Assembly: GCA_003662205.1 (NCBI GenBank)
Contig: QMXQ01000009.1
Location: forward strand, 1 to 19,330
Source: Candidatus Bathyarchaeota archaeon
Lineage (GTDB): Archaea > Thermoproteota > Bathyarchaeia > TCS64
DNA length: 19,330 nucleotides
Direction of reading: 5' to 3'
Positions within the stretch are counted from its first letter, which is position 1. The number at the start of each line of letters is the position of its first letter. The position numbers and the translations under genes are program-made. This document shows positions 1 to 7,660 of the stretch, one piece after another. The notes below the pieces were generated by a model. It worked only from the letters and a program-made list of their open reading frames with translations. It had not been told where the DNA came from and ran no database searches.

Positions 1-1075
1 GGGTGAGGGTGACGAGGGCGACGCCGCCGAACATCTGGCAGGACGCCTGAGCGCCGTTCCTCTCAGCCCGCACGACGGGGGAGGCGACATCAACTCCGTC
101 GGGCAGGAGACCCGCCGTGATGGCCTCGGCCACCCTCTCGACCTCGCCGCTGCGGGTCAGATCCCGTTCATGGGTGGAGATTCCGTGGGAGACGAGCACC
201 TCGCAGCCCAGCTTCCCGCTGACGCGGTCGGCTATGACCTGCGGCAGGGCGCTGCTCCCCACGTTCCTGAAGGGACCGGGATGGATGTAGGGCACGATCA
301 GCGCGGCCCTACAGCCGCCCGCCGCGTCGCGATAGACCAGAGAGTCGACATATAGGTCTCGGACCTCCCCCACGCGCGTGATCTGATCCTCCAACGGCCC
401 ATTCAACTCCTCCGCCCAAGCGAGGATGAAGGCCCTGAACAAGGGTATGAGCCTAAGCCTCTCGTGCGGCCCCCTCCACCTCATCAGCACCCAGAGCAGC
501 AGCCGCACTCCGGCGGCCGCGATGGCAACGCCCACGGCGCCGAGGGCCAGCAAGCGCAAATTTGAGAAGGGAAGAAGGGCGACAGTAGCGAGGCAGAAGA
601 CCGGCGGCATAAACGCTGCCGCCAGATTCCTCCAAGGTCCTCGGGTTGAGAAGACGGGAACGATGAGGTGTCGCAGAAAGGTGTTGACTGCGATCGCGAA
701 TAAGGCGCCCCTCGCGAGGAGGTCGACGCCCCCCGTCAGGGCCACGGCAAGAGAGGAGAGGAGAGCCACCGCGACGTACACGATGCACGAGGCGTAGGAG
801 AGTATGGTGAACCGCCTCGGCGTGAGGAGAGGGTCATCCTTGAACAGGAGGACCGCCAGGGCGTCAGACGCCAGGAGGGGGGCGGCCAGCCCGAGAAGGC
901 CGTAGAGAGCGCCGCGGAGGATGGAAGCCGCACCCCATGCCAGCGCGAAGGTCAGGGCGCAGCCGGTCGTGGAGAGGGCCGCGATGGCCGCGATCATGGT
1001 CCGGTGGGAGGGAAAGGTGAAGAGGTATGAGTAGTACCTTATGATCCTGTCCGACGCGTCCCTACCGGTCCACAC
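1..1075 (-). CDS. DUF2070 family membrane protein, 3' end outside the window
   Basis: An open frame runs off the left edge on the minus strand (358 visible codons). The first ~210 residues are a string of hydrophobic helices separated by short Arg-rich loops, so this half is a multi-pass membrane domain. The soluble half follows, with the peptides IHPGPFRNVGSS and SHGISTHERDLT and, at the edge, CQMFGGVALVTLT. These match what I know of the archaeal DUF2070 family (membrane domain plus a conserved HPGPF domain); its function is unknown. The frame is closed upstream by TGA at 1100-1102, so GTG at 1075 is the first plausible start; the sequence SDRIIRYYSYLFTFPSHRT after it looks like a normal family N-terminus. 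A TATA-like stretch near 1151-1160 may drive it. It follows Sec61 beta on the same strand. The family call is confident; the start is uncertain. Confidence 0.82.
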   Translation of the reverse strand, partial: MWTGRDASDRIIRYYSYLFTFPSHRTMIAAIAALSTTGCALTFALAWGAASILRGALYGLLGLAAPLLASDALAVLLFKDDPLLTPRRFTILSYASCIVYVAVALLSSLAVALTGGVDLLARGALFAIAVNTFLRHLIVPVFSTRGPWRNLAAAFMPPVFCLATVALLPFSNLRLLALGAVGVAIAAAGVRLLLWVLMRWRGPHERLRLIPLFRAFILAWAEELNGPLEDQITRVGEVRDLYVDSLVYRDAAGGCRAALIVPYIHPGPFRNVGSSALPQVIADRVSGKLGCEVLVSHGISTHERDLTRSGEVERVAEAITAGLLPDGVDVASPVVRAERNGAQASCQMFGGVALVTLT

Positions 1076-1191
1076 CCCGAGGCGCAGCCCCCATCCATAT
1101 CAGCCGGAGCCCGTGCCAGGTGGCATCGAGCCTGATAGAACTAAACTTCGTAGCTTAAAATAATGCGCAAGCCCGAGGGGCCACGGAAGAC

Positions 1192-1362
1192 TCAGGGAAA
1201 GAGGACGTGAGCCATGATCACCGCCATGATGAGCATGACGGCGCCCGCTATGACGAACTCGGGCTTTATCTTGACCCCGTGGGCCTCGTCCTGGAAGAAC
1301 CGCATCAGCCCGGCGCTCGCCGCGGGCATGCCCGGCGAGCTCTCCCGTCTCCTCCTGCTCAT
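1192..1362 (-). CDS. secG: Preprotein translocase subunit Sec61 beta (SecG/SecBeta)
   Basis: A 56-residue protein beginning MSRRRRESSPGMPAASAG, followed by LMRFFQDE, a linker and one C-terminal transmembrane helix (about residues 36-54, ending HVLFP). This is the classic archaeal Sec61 beta layout: basic cytosolic N-terminus, then a tail-anchoring helix. It is the small non-essential subunit of the SecYE translocon in the cytoplasmic membrane. An ATG five codons upstream (1377) is in frame, but I chose 1362 because GGAAGGG lies about 7 nt before it and because family members begin MSRRRR. A TATA-like element at 1411-1418 fits a transcript starting near 1390. It is followed on the same strand by the DUF2070 membrane protein gene. 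Confidence 0.92.
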   Translation of the reverse strand: MSRRRRESSPGMPAASAGLMRFFQDEAHGVKIKPEFVIAGAVMLIMAVIMAHVLFP

Positions 1363-1410
1363 GGACCGCCCTTCCATCCCTCCCTGTGCGCGATCTCAGT
1401 GAAAAACCTT

Positions 1411-1418
1411 TGTATATC
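1411..1418 (-). promoter_or_regulatory. TATA-like box of the Sec61 beta gene
   Basis: On the minus strand this reads GATATACA, followed by AAGG. Transcription about 25 nt downstream would begin near 1390 and leave a leader of roughly 28 nt that includes the GGAAGGG ribosome site. The position is right but the match to the archaeal TTTATATA consensus is only fair. Confidence 0.4.
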
Positions 1419-1512
1419 AGAACGCGGACACGCCGGGAGGATCGATGGGGTGCCCTGAGCTGCCTGGTAGATAAAATAAGGGGAACTCGGAGCCGCAGAG
1501 GAGGTGCTGTAG

Positions 1513-1971
1513 CTAGTATCTCCTTCTGCTTCTTCCGCCGTATCTTCTATCTCTTCCGCCGAACCCGCCGCGACCGTAGTCCCTACGCTGCTCGAACTGC
1601 CTGCTCGAGAGGTTGTTGTCGAGGTTGACCTCCTCGAAGGGCGACTCCTCGGCCCGCTCGTAGCTGCCGAATCGGCCGAGATTGAGGCGCATGGAGCCCC
1701 TGAACAGGTTGACGTAGCCGTTCTTGATGTTCAGGACCTGCCCCTCCTCGACGTCGTCGATGGCGTCGTCCCAGAGCGTGAGGTAGATGCTCCCCGTGTC
1801 GTCGCCGACAAGAGCCTCAGCGACGCGATGGCTCGACCCATCGATCCTCGAAGAAACCTCGCGCGGCTCCGTCTTGGAGACGACCTTGACGATGGTGTAT
1901 ACCCGCCTAGAATACGAGTTCAGATCCCCGATCTTAACGAGTTCGACATTCTCATCCTCATGTATAGCCAT
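1513..1971 (-). CDS. ssb: Single-stranded DNA-binding protein, single OB fold with Arg/Gly tail
   Basis: A 152-residue protein. Residues ~8-105 form an RPA-like OB fold with the characteristic stretch KTEPREVSSR, then HRVAEALVGDDTGSIYLTLWDD and GQVLNIKNGYVNLFRGSMRLNLG. The C-terminal ~40 residues are low complexity and rich in Arg, Gly and Tyr (DYGRGGFGGRDRRYGGRSRRRY). This is the crenarchaeal/thaumarchaeal type of SSB, which coats single-stranded DNA during replication and repair, unlike the multi-domain RPA of most Euryarchaeota. The flexible tail of such proteins usually recruits partners; here it is basic rather than acidic. It sits just downstream of the PolD large subunit gene but has its own TATA box. 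The ATG at 1971 is preceded by a weak GAGAG site. Confidence 0.88.
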   Translation of the reverse strand: MAIHEDENVELVKIGDLNSYSRRVYTIVKVVSKTEPREVSSRIDGSSHRVAEALVGDDTGSIYLTLWDDAIDDVEEGQVLNIKNGYVNLFRGSMRLNLGRFGSYERAEESPFEEVNLDNNLSSRQFEQRRDYGRGGFGGRDRRYGGRSRRRY

Positions 1972-2017
1972 TTCGTATTTTCTCTCGGTTTATGGGTGGC
2001 TAAAGAGCCGACGGCGG

Positions 2018-2027
2018 ACCATATAAG
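2018..2027 (-). promoter_or_regulatory. TATA box of the ssb gene
   Basis: The minus strand reads CCTTATATGG in the 73-nt gap after the DP2 gene. Transcription would start near 1996, leaving a leader of about 25 nt before the ssb ATG. This suggests ssb is expressed separately from the polymerase operon. Confidence 0.55.
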
Positions 2028-2044
2028 GCTTGTGATGGGACGGC

Positions 2045-5000
2045 TCAGCCCCTCAGGAAGTCCGTCAGGTCGATCTGTTTGTGCTCATCCTCCTCGACGG
2101 CCTCCTCGGGGAAGATGGAGGCGATCTCATCCCTCACCAGCCTCAGCCTGTCGGCGTAGTACTCGTCGAGGCCGTACCTCTCCACCAGCTTCATGGCGGG
2201 GTCCAGGTACTTCTCGATGCCGCCCTTGTGGACCGTCATCGTCAGGGAGCCGCCGCACCTCAGGCAGGTGCCCCTGAGGGGGGGCCTCCTGTACCTGCGG
2301 TTGCATTTGACGCATCTGAAACCCTGGCTGGTGAAGGCGCGCAGGTTTCCCACGATGTCCTTCATGAAGTGGCTGGTCAGGACGCGCAGGGCTACGGCCT
2401 TCACGTCCACCGCCTTCAGCTTCTCCGACAGCTCCAGCTGGCTCTCCAGCTTTTCGAGCATCGTTTTGAGGCTCGTGTAGGCGCCTTTGTGGGCGCCGGC
2501 GTTGATGTCGGAGCAGTCCTCAGTGTAGCCGTGACCCTGGAATTGGGCCTCGGTTCCGAGCCGTTTCCCGATGGTGTCGATGATGGTGCCGTAGACGCCG
2601 GGGCTGGCGGCCTCGTCGCAGAGCCTGTAGAACTCGGGCGGGTAGCGGGGCATGACGTCGACGTTGTGCGCCTCCTTGTCCACCTCGCTCGGGTTGATGA
2701 CGGGGATCACGAAGAGGGGAGCGTCCATCAGCCCTCCCATCTGATCGGGGAGAAACTCTCGGCTGAAGTTGAGCAGCGGGTCGAGGCCGAGCATGATGGC
2801 GTCCTCATCGCCGTCGCAGTTCCTCCGCTTCGCCGCGTGCCAGAGGGGGTGCGCGTAGCAGACCCGGGTCTTGGTGTAGCCGATGACCCTGCCGACGACG
2901 GCCGCGGAGGTGTGGGGCGCGAGGCCCAGCACGAGGCGGCCCACCAGCTCCGAGCGATCCCTGATGCCATAGAAGGCATCGATGCCATAGAACTGGGTCA
3001 GGAGGTCGTCGATGAACCGGGAGACCTTGACGAGGTGGTCCCCGCACTCCTCGGGGAGGACGACGTCCTGCACCTTCAGCTCCAGCATCTGTTCGGGGGA
3101 CTGGAGGGGCGCGCCGTCCTTGTCGTGGGTGTAGCCGAGCGCCCTCAGCCTTTCGACGGGGACGCCGACCTCGCTGGGCTTGAAGTGGGTGAGGGGGGCG
3201 TCGGTGATGTCGAACCTGATGGTCCCATCCTTGAATACCGAGAGGTCGTATCGGGCCCGCAGCAGCCCCTTCCCGAGGGGCTCCGGCAGCCGTTTCTTGT
3301 TCATGAGGCGCTTGACGCCCTTGAACCGCTGGGGAAGGGTGCCGCCCACGTGCTTCCAGGCCCGCTCCATCATCTCCCTGACGTCGATGGCCGCGTTGGT
3401 GTACGCCACGGCGTCCACCTTGCACACGGGGCAGACGCCGCCGTCCAAGGCCCTGCCGCAGCGGGGGCACCTCCACTCGGTGACCGTCTCCGCTCCACAG
3501 TCCGGGCACCGCACGCCGAAGGACCGGGCGCCGCACTTCGGGCACCGCCGGTTGATGATCTCGACGGAGACGGCGCGGCCCTTCTCCGTCTTCAGGATGT
3601 CCCGTTGGGGTCCTCCGGCGCTCTCTATGGGGAAGAGGCCGTGGACGTAGGGCGACATCTTCCGCTCCTTCGCCTTCTCGGGGCGGCCCATCCTAGCGCC
3701 GACGTAGACCGGCGCCTTCTCCCTCACGTCCAGCCCCGAAAGGCTGCGGACGATCTCAATGGGCGTCTCTTCCTCAACCTCGACGTACAACCTGCCGAGG
3801 GCGAGGCACCGCTCAAGGATGGGCGCCGCCTCGGAGAGAACGACTCCCCGCTCCGAGACCCTGTGGGGGACGAGGAGGCTCTCAAGGGTGGCCTTATCCG
3901 TTTCGTCGAGGAGGGCCTCGACGGGCTCCGAGTCCGGCCAGGCAGCCGCGAGGTTCTCCCTCAGCCGGAGGAGCGCCTCCCTCGAGACCTCGGACCAGAG
4001 GTAGGTGTACCTCGGATGGAGGGGGACGCCGAGATCGGATACGGCCAGCGCCTCCTGAGGGGTTGGGGTGGCGAAGGTGCGCAGGAACTCCTCCAGCCGC
4101 GGGGGCGGTACGCCGCTCTTCTCCGCGAAGGCCTGGATGCCGACCGCCTTGACGGCGCTGTTCAGGTCCAGGCGCCACTGGTTCTCGTCGTAGCCCGAAG
4201 GTAGTAGGTTCTTGTTGTTCTGGATGAAGTCGCCGGCGTTGATGAGAACGTCGCCCAGCGAGAGGATGGTGTCCACGGACCCTGCCAGCCGCTCCGCCTC
4301 CTCGACGGATTCCACTCGGAGGACCGATCCGTCCCTCAGCTTCACCACCGGCGGCTCGATGGAGTCGACGGGGGTCACCGCGGCGGACTTGCCGGGCAGC
4401 TCGATCCTGAGCTGGACGCCGGTGGTCAGGAACCTGTTGAGGATGATCATGGCCGCGGGATGGACGCCCACAGCCGCCAGGCCGGTGTTCCTGGCCCGGC
4501 CGTATCTGAGCCGGAAGCCTCCGACCCTGTGGGGGAAGGAGAAGACGGGGCGGCCGACGATGATCTCCTCCATGAAGCCGGCCGTCGACGCCGAGGCGTT
4601 CGATCCGATGTTGCCCAGCCTTGAGAGCCACTCCCAGCCCTCCAGTCCGAGCCTCTCGCAGATCCCGCAGAGCTTCCTAGCCCGGCCGATGACGCCGTCG
4701 ACAACCACGATGAGAGCGCCCCCCCTAAGCCGGTTCGTCTCTATGCCCGGGATGTCGCGGAAGCTGGACGCCTCGTAGGGGTCGGTGCCTATCCCCGTGG
4801 CTTCGACGGGGAGGTTCCTGATCGCGAACTCTATGTCCTCGTCGGTCACGTGGTACTGGAATCTGCGGACGTAGCGCTCGTAGAGGCGGACCTCCTCCAT
4901 GAACCGCTTGACTGCCTCCTCAGAGGGCTGAAACCTGTCGAGGCCGAGGCGGCGGCGCACGAAGTCCGCCACCACCAGGGTCAGGGCCTGGGCTGTGCCT

Positions 5001-5452
5001 CCGGCCGGACGTATGGGGCCGGCGAAGTAGACGGCGAGGTACTGGCTGCGGTCAGGGTTCTGCTTGATCTTTATCTCGGGGATACCCTGGATGGGCGCGA
5101 TGGTGACGCCCTCGGTCATGATGGCCAGCGCGGTCCGGATGGCCTGGTCGGCGGCCTTCTCCCGATCGAACTTCCCGAATCGCCCGTAGACGATCTCCTC
5201 CGCGACCTTGAAGGCCATCTCGCGGCGGTCCATCGCCTCAAGCTCTCTCATCCGCTCGCCGATGCCGGGGGGGCCGATGAGCTTCTCGATGCGCTCGGCG
5301 ATATCATGGGTTATCTCCGGCTCGGGGACGAGGGCCGGGTCGAGCCCCTTCTCCTTAGCCCTTCTCGCCACCTCGTAGAGCCGTTCCAGCTTGCCCTGCA
5401 GCTCTGAGAAATACTGTTGATACTCTGGCGACATCCGCAGCTTCTTCAACAC
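2045..5452 (-). CDS. polC: DNA polymerase D large subunit DP2 (archaeal DNA polymerase II large subunit)
   Basis: A 1135-residue catalytic subunit of the replicative D-family polymerase; it works with DP1, encoded at 11949-13451. The catalytic loop NCDGDED is at residues 878-884 (acidic residues D880 and D882), preceded by GLAPHTSAAVVGRVIGYTK and followed by LDPLLNF and the conserved PVINPSEVDKEAHN stretch. One cysteine-rich zinc region spans residues 637-677 (repeated CPxC motifs) and a second spans 1047-1066 (CVKC...CLRC). No intein interrupts the NCDGDED loop, a site where inteins occur in some archaea. The extreme C-terminus, Q1126-IDLTDFL, fits a PIP box for binding PCNA. The length is a little below that of Pyrococcus DP2. 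The start is GTG at 5452 or TTG at 5449, both just behind GGGGAGG. It is the last gene of a run starting at Elf1. Confidence 0.97.
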   Translation of the reverse strand: MLKKLRMSPEYQQYFSELQGKLERLYEVARRAKEKGLDPALVPEPEITHDIAERIEKLIGPPGIGERMRELEAMDRREMAFKVAEEIVYGRFGKFDREKAADQAIRTALAIMTEGVTIAPIQGIPEIKIKQNPDRSQYLAVYFAGPIRPAGGTAQALTLVVADFVRRRLGLDRFQPSEEAVKRFMEEVRLYERYVRRFQYHVTDEDIEFAIRNLPVEATGIGTDPYEASSFRDIPGIETNRLRGGALIVVVDGVIGRARKLCGICERLGLEGWEWLSRLGNIGSNASASTAGFMEEIIVGRPVFSFPHRVGGFRLRYGRARNTGLAAVGVHPAAMIILNRFLTTGVQLRIELPGKSAAVTPVDSIEPPVVKLRDGSVLRVESVEEAERLAGSVDTILSLGDVLINAGDFIQNNKNLLPSGYDENQWRLDLNSAVKAVGIQAFAEKSGVPPPRLEEFLRTFATPTPQEALAVSDLGVPLHPRYTYLWSEVSREALLRLRENLAAAWPDSEPVEALLDETDKATLESLLVPHRVSERGVVLSEAAPILERCLALGRLYVEVEEETPIEIVRSLSGLDVREKAPVYVGARMGRPEKAKERKMSPYVHGLFPIESAGGPQRDILKTEKGRAVSVEIINRRCPKCGARSFGVRCPDCGAETVTEWRCPRCGRALDGGVCPVCKVDAVAYTNAAIDVREMMERAWKHVGGTLPQRFKGVKRLMNKKRLPEPLGKGLLRARYDLSVFKDGTIRFDITDAPLTHFKPSEVGVPVERLRALGYTHDKDGAPLQSPEQMLELKVQDVVLPEECGDHLVKVSRFIDDLLTQFYGIDAFYGIRDRSELVGRLVLGLAPHTSAAVVGRVIGYTKTRVCYAHPLWHAAKRRNCDGDEDAIMLGLDPLLNFSREFLPDQMGGLMDAPLFVIPVINPSEVDKEAHNVDVMPRYPPEFYRLCDEAASPGVYGTIIDTIGKRLGTEAQFQGHGYTEDCSDINAGAHKGAYTSLKTMLEKLESQLELSEKLKAVDVKAVALRVLTSHFMKDIVGNLRAFTSQGFRCVKCNRRYRRPPLRGTCLRCGGSLTMTVHKGGIEKYLDPAMKLVERYGLDEYYADRLRLVRDEIASIFPEEAVEEDEHKQIDLTDFLRG

Positions 5453-5465
5453 AGCCTCCCCATCG

Positions 5466-5783
5466 CTATCTGTCAGGGCTGTGTATCCTGCAGAGCATGA
5501 CGGTCGACCATCGATCCTTCTCCTTGCCCGTCGTGGCGGTGTACGCCTTGGAGGCGATCCTGCTGCGCTTCACGACGCACGCATCGCACCGCGGGTGCCT
5601 CATGTCGGAGGGGCCGTCGCACTCCCCGCAGTTGAGGAGCAGGGTCTCCCCCAGGCCGCGGAGCGTCGTCCACGAGTACTCGTTCTCGTCGTAGACGGGC
5701 TCGAAGTCGGGCCAGATGTTGTACATATCAGGTTTCATCAGCGCCTTCTTGAGGGCGCTGAAGAAGCTCTCGAAGGACGTCAA
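5466..5783 (-). CDS. Small unrecognised protein with paired CxxC motifs, upstream of DP2
   Basis: A 105-residue protein I do not recognise. The N-terminal third begins with an amphipathic helix (FESFFSALKKAL) and a Tyr/Trp/Asp-rich stretch. The centre holds C52-x2-C55 and C66-x2-C69, separated by ten residues, which looks like a small zinc-binding knuckle, followed by VVKRSRIASKAY. The start is TTG at 5783, chosen because GGTGAT lies just upstream, inside the short gap after the GGGP synthase stop. Only 13 nt separate it from the DP2 start, so the two are almost certainly cotranscribed and may be translationally linked. By position it could assist the polymerase, but nothing in its sequence proves that. 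It is a real gene judging by composition and spacing. Confidence 0.72.
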   Translation of the reverse strand: MTSFESFFSALKKALMKPDMYNIWPDFEPVYDENEYSWTTLRGLGETLLLNCGECDGPSDMRHPRCDACVVKRSRIASKAYTATTGKEKDRWSTVMLCRIHSPDR

Positions 5784-5795
5784 GCTATCACCTTC

Positions 5796-6542
5796 TCACG
5801 GAGATATGTTCGTGACTATCTCGTATATCCTTTCCCTCACCTTGTCGGTCTCCTCGACGAGGGTCCCGGTGACGACGATGTCCGCGCCCGCCTCCGCGGC
5901 CGCCCTCGCGGCGGCGCCGTCCCTGATCCCTCCGCCCACGATGAGGGGCACCGACAGGTGGCTCTTGACGAGCTTGATCATCTTCGGCGGCACGGGCTCC
6001 TTCGCGCCTGACCCCGCCTCGAGGTAGACGAAGTGCATGCCGAGGGCTTCCGCCGCCAGACTGTACCCCAGCGCCAGCTCGGGATGGTCGTAGGGTATGG
6101 GGCGGGCCTGGCCGACGAAGCCGGCGGCTCCGCCGTCGCCGATGATGATGTAGCCGAGGGAGAGGGTTTCGAGGCCGTAGCGCCTGACGAGGCGGGCGGT
6201 GAGGGCCTGCACGTCGATGAGGTAGTAGGTGTTGGAGGAGTTGAGGAGGGACATGAACCAGATGGCGTCGGCGTAGCGGCTCACCCCTGTGATGTTGTTG
6301 GGGAACAGGATGATGGGCACATCCACGTGCGCCTTGACCTCCTTCACAACGGCGTCCAGATCCGCGTTCGAGGCCAGGGTTGAACCACCGATCATGATGG
6401 CGGCTGTGCCCGCCCTCTCCGCCTCCTGGGCGACGACGACGCAGTCGCTTGACCTGGTTTTCTCCGGGTCCAGAAGGGTCATGTGGATAGCCCCGTCTTC
6501 CCCGATCTTCTCTATCAGGTATCGTTCCACGCTCTCAGGCAA
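5796..6542 (-). CDS. Geranylgeranylglyceryl phosphate synthase
   Basis: A 248-residue TIM-barrel enzyme that joins sn-glycerol-1-phosphate to geranylgeranyl diphosphate, the first committed step of archaeal ether lipid synthesis. Recognisable pieces in order: HMTLLDPEK near the N-terminus, AIMIGGS, ILFPNNITGVSRYADAIWFMSLLNS, YLIDVQ, YIIIGDGGAAGFVG, YLEAGSGA, and the phosphate-binding VGGGIRDG followed by GADIVVTGTLVEE. The long form with these motifs resembles the group II enzymes. The start is TTG at 6542, preceded by GGAGGAG at good spacing, and it overlaps the end of the Elf1 gene by 8 nt. It lies between Elf1 and the small CxxC gene in the run leading to DP2. Confidence 0.95.
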   Translation of the reverse strand: MPESVERYLIEKIGEDGAIHMTLLDPEKTRSSDCVVVAQEAERAGTAAIMIGGSTLASNADLDAVVKEVKAHVDVPIILFPNNITGVSRYADAIWFMSLLNSSNTYYLIDVQALTARLVRRYGLETLSLGYIIIGDGGAAGFVGQARPIPYDHPELALGYSLAAEALGMHFVYLEAGSGAKEPVPPKMIKLVKSHLSVPLIVGGGIRDGAAARAAAEAGADIVVTGTLVEETDKVRERIYEIVTNISP

Positions 6543-6792
6543 CGGGGGTCTCCTCCTTGCTCTCCGCTCCGTAGTAGCTGTCCACGAAGAGGCAGTAGGC
6601 GTCGACCTCGGCCATCTGGGGCTGAATGGAGAAGGCGGCGTTGAGGCCGCAGTTCCCGCAGACGACCGTGACCTGCCCCCGCTTCCTGTTTATGGTAGCC
6701 TTGACCGTGTTCTTGCCGCATCTAGGGCAGAGGTAGAACTCCGGCAGGGTCCTCCTCACGATCTTGACTACCTTCCTCCGCCGACGCCCCAA
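6535..6792 (-). CDS. Elf1-like transcription elongation factor (zinc ribbon)
   Basis: An ~85-residue protein starting MGRRRRKVVKIVRRTLPEF, then YLCPRCGKNTVKATI, VVCGNCG and VDAYCLFVDSYY. This is the arrangement of eukaryotic Elf1 and its archaeal relatives: a basic N-terminal tail, a four-Cys zinc ribbon (C22, C25, C45, C48 from this start) and a conserved acidic/aromatic end. Elf1 associates with elongating RNA polymerase. A longer frame begins at TTG 6807, but I prefer TTG 6792: it gives the canonical MGRRRR start and lies about 30 nt downstream of a TATA box at 6818-6825, whereas 6807 would be upstream of the predicted transcript start. Its 3' end overlaps the GGGP synthase gene by 8 nt. 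Confidence 0.85.
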   Translation of the reverse strand: MGRRRRKVVKIVRRTLPEFYLCPRCGKNTVKATINRKRGQVTVVCGNCGLNAAFSIQPQMAEVDAYCLFVDSYYGAESKEETPVA

Positions 6793-6817
6793 GTCTCCAA
6801 CACCCAAAGTCCCGAGG

Positions 6818-6825
6818 GTTATATC
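6818..6825 (-). promoter_or_regulatory. TATA box for the Elf1 - GGGP synthase - DP2 run
   Basis: The minus strand reads GATATAAC, overlapping the last two bases of the nadE stop codon (6824-6826). Transcription would begin near 6796, a few bases before the preferred Elf1 start at 6792. It is a promoter nested on the end of the upstream gene, so the polymerase operon need not depend on nadE transcription. Confidence 0.5.
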
Positions 6826-7630
6826 AACCTGTGACGGAACTAAGTCTTAAGATTAGTGGAAGACGCCTCTTATGCTCGTTAGCCCTCACCCTGTCGAGGA
6901 CCCGCTCCACCGTCGAGGCCTCCACATCCAGCTCATGCGCGATCTCGGCTACGGCCATCCCCCGCTCCCATCCGTACAGGATGAGGTCGAGGACGGCGTA
7001 TTCGATGCCTAGCTCTCCCTCGTCGGACTGCCCCGGCCACAAGCCCGCGGTGGGCGTCTTCTCTATAATCCTCCGGGGGATGCCGAGATGGCGGGCCAGC
7101 TGTCTGACCTGGGTCTTGTATAGGTCCGCGAGGGGCATGAGATCCACGCCGCCGTCGCCGTACTTCGTGAAGTACCCCGTCAGCCACTCCGTCTTGTTGG
7201 AGCTCCCGATCACCATGCTCCTGAGGGCGTTCGCGTAGTGGTACGCGATGGTCATCCTCACCCGCGGTTTGACGTTCCCCCAGGAGACCCGGTCCGAGGG
7301 GTCGTAGAGGGGGAGCAGCGACCGCATCACATGTAATACGGGCGTGATTTCGACCACGTCACATGTAACCTCAAACATCTCGGCGAGCTGCATCACATCC
7401 GTGATATCACCCTCCGGCTTGATGTCACGCTCGGGCATCGTGACCGCTCGCACCCGATCCCTGCCCAAGGCCTCAACGGTTAGCGCCAGCGTCACGGCGG
7501 AGTCGATGCCGCCGCTGACGGCCACCACGGCACCCTCCAGCCCTGATATCGAGACCTGCTTGGAGATGAACTTCGAGATCCGCTCCGCGACGGTTGGGGC
7601 GTCTATAACCAGAGCATCGCTGGACAACAT
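6824..7630 (-). CDS. nadE: NH3-dependent NAD+ synthetase
   Basis: A 268-residue enzyme that amidates deamido-NAD to NAD using ATP and ammonia. The ATP-pyrophosphatase loop VSGGIDSAVTLAL is at residues 38-50. Downstream are GSSNKTEWLTGYFTKYGDGGVDLMPLADLYKTQV, the deamido-NAD and metal binding region, and KTPTAGLWPGQSDEGELGI, all typical of NadE. There is no N-terminal glutaminase (nitrilase) domain, so it is the ammonia-dependent form. The ATG at 7630 lies about 26 nt from the centre of a TATA box at 7653-7660, which suggests a leaderless transcript. Within its coding region are two copies of TCACATGTAA spaced 32 bp apart and one GTGATATCAC palindrome, described separately. Confidence 0.95.
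   Translation of the reverse strand: MLSSDALVIDAPTVAERISKFISKQVSISGLEGAVVAVSGGIDSAVTLALTVEALGRDRVRAVTMPERDIKPEGDITDVMQLAEMFEVTCDVVEITPVLHVMRSLLPLYDPSDRVSWGNVKPRVRMTIAYHYANALRSMVIGSSNKTEWLTGYFTKYGDGGVDLMPLADLYKTQVRQLARHLGIPRRIIEKTPTAGLWPGQSDEGELGIEYAVLDLILYGWERGMAVAEIAHELDVEASTVERVLDRVRANEHKRRLPLILRLSSVTG
7327..7368. repeat. Two copies of TCACATGTAA, 32 bp apart, inside nadE
   Basis: Exact copies lie at 7327-7336 and 7359-7368. The 32-bp spacing is about three helical turns. Both are in coding sequence, but read in different codon phases (VTCD versus LHVM), so they do not simply reflect a repeated peptide. A related string occurs near 9228-9235 in hypF. Confidence 0.5.
7401..7410. repeat. GTGATATCAC palindrome, copy 1 (inside nadE)
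   Basis: A perfect 10-bp palindrome. The identical string recurs at 8311-8320 and 8893-8902 and I find it nowhere else in the window. A further ATCAC half-site lies at 7392-7396. Confidence 0.6.
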
Positions 7631-7652
7631 CGCGTTGTTTTACCGCTGCACA

Positions 7653-7660
7653 GGTTTAAG
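7653..7660 (-). promoter_or_regulatory. TATA box of nadE
   Basis: The minus strand reads CTTAAACC, centred 26-27 nt before the nadE ATG, the position expected for a leaderless archaeal transcript. Confidence 0.45.

Noticed and set aside
1085..1130. Frameshift in the N-terminus of the DUF2070 gene (ATG upstream, in frame, before TGA)
   Set aside because: The ATG-started upstream piece is only eight codons of Pro/Gly and unlike the family, whereas GTG 1075 leads directly into a normal-looking N-terminus.
2800..2830. Possible intein site in the DP2 catalytic loop
   Set aside because: The flanking sequence AAKRRNCDGDEDAIMLGLDPLLNF is continuous, so no intein is present.
2963..2992. Direct repeat of GATGCCATAGAA, apparently a tandem duplication in DP2
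   Set aside because: It encodes FYGIDAFYGIRD just before GLAPHTS, where DP2 proteins normally have a similar FYG-x-x-x-(F/Y)Y pattern; the DNA repeat follows from the conserved peptide.
2081..4204. A 707-codon open frame on the plus strand
   Set aside because: It is antisense to the DP2 gene in GC-rich DNA and its product is low-complexity Val/Gly/Leu/Asp without motifs; DP2 on the other strand is unmistakable.
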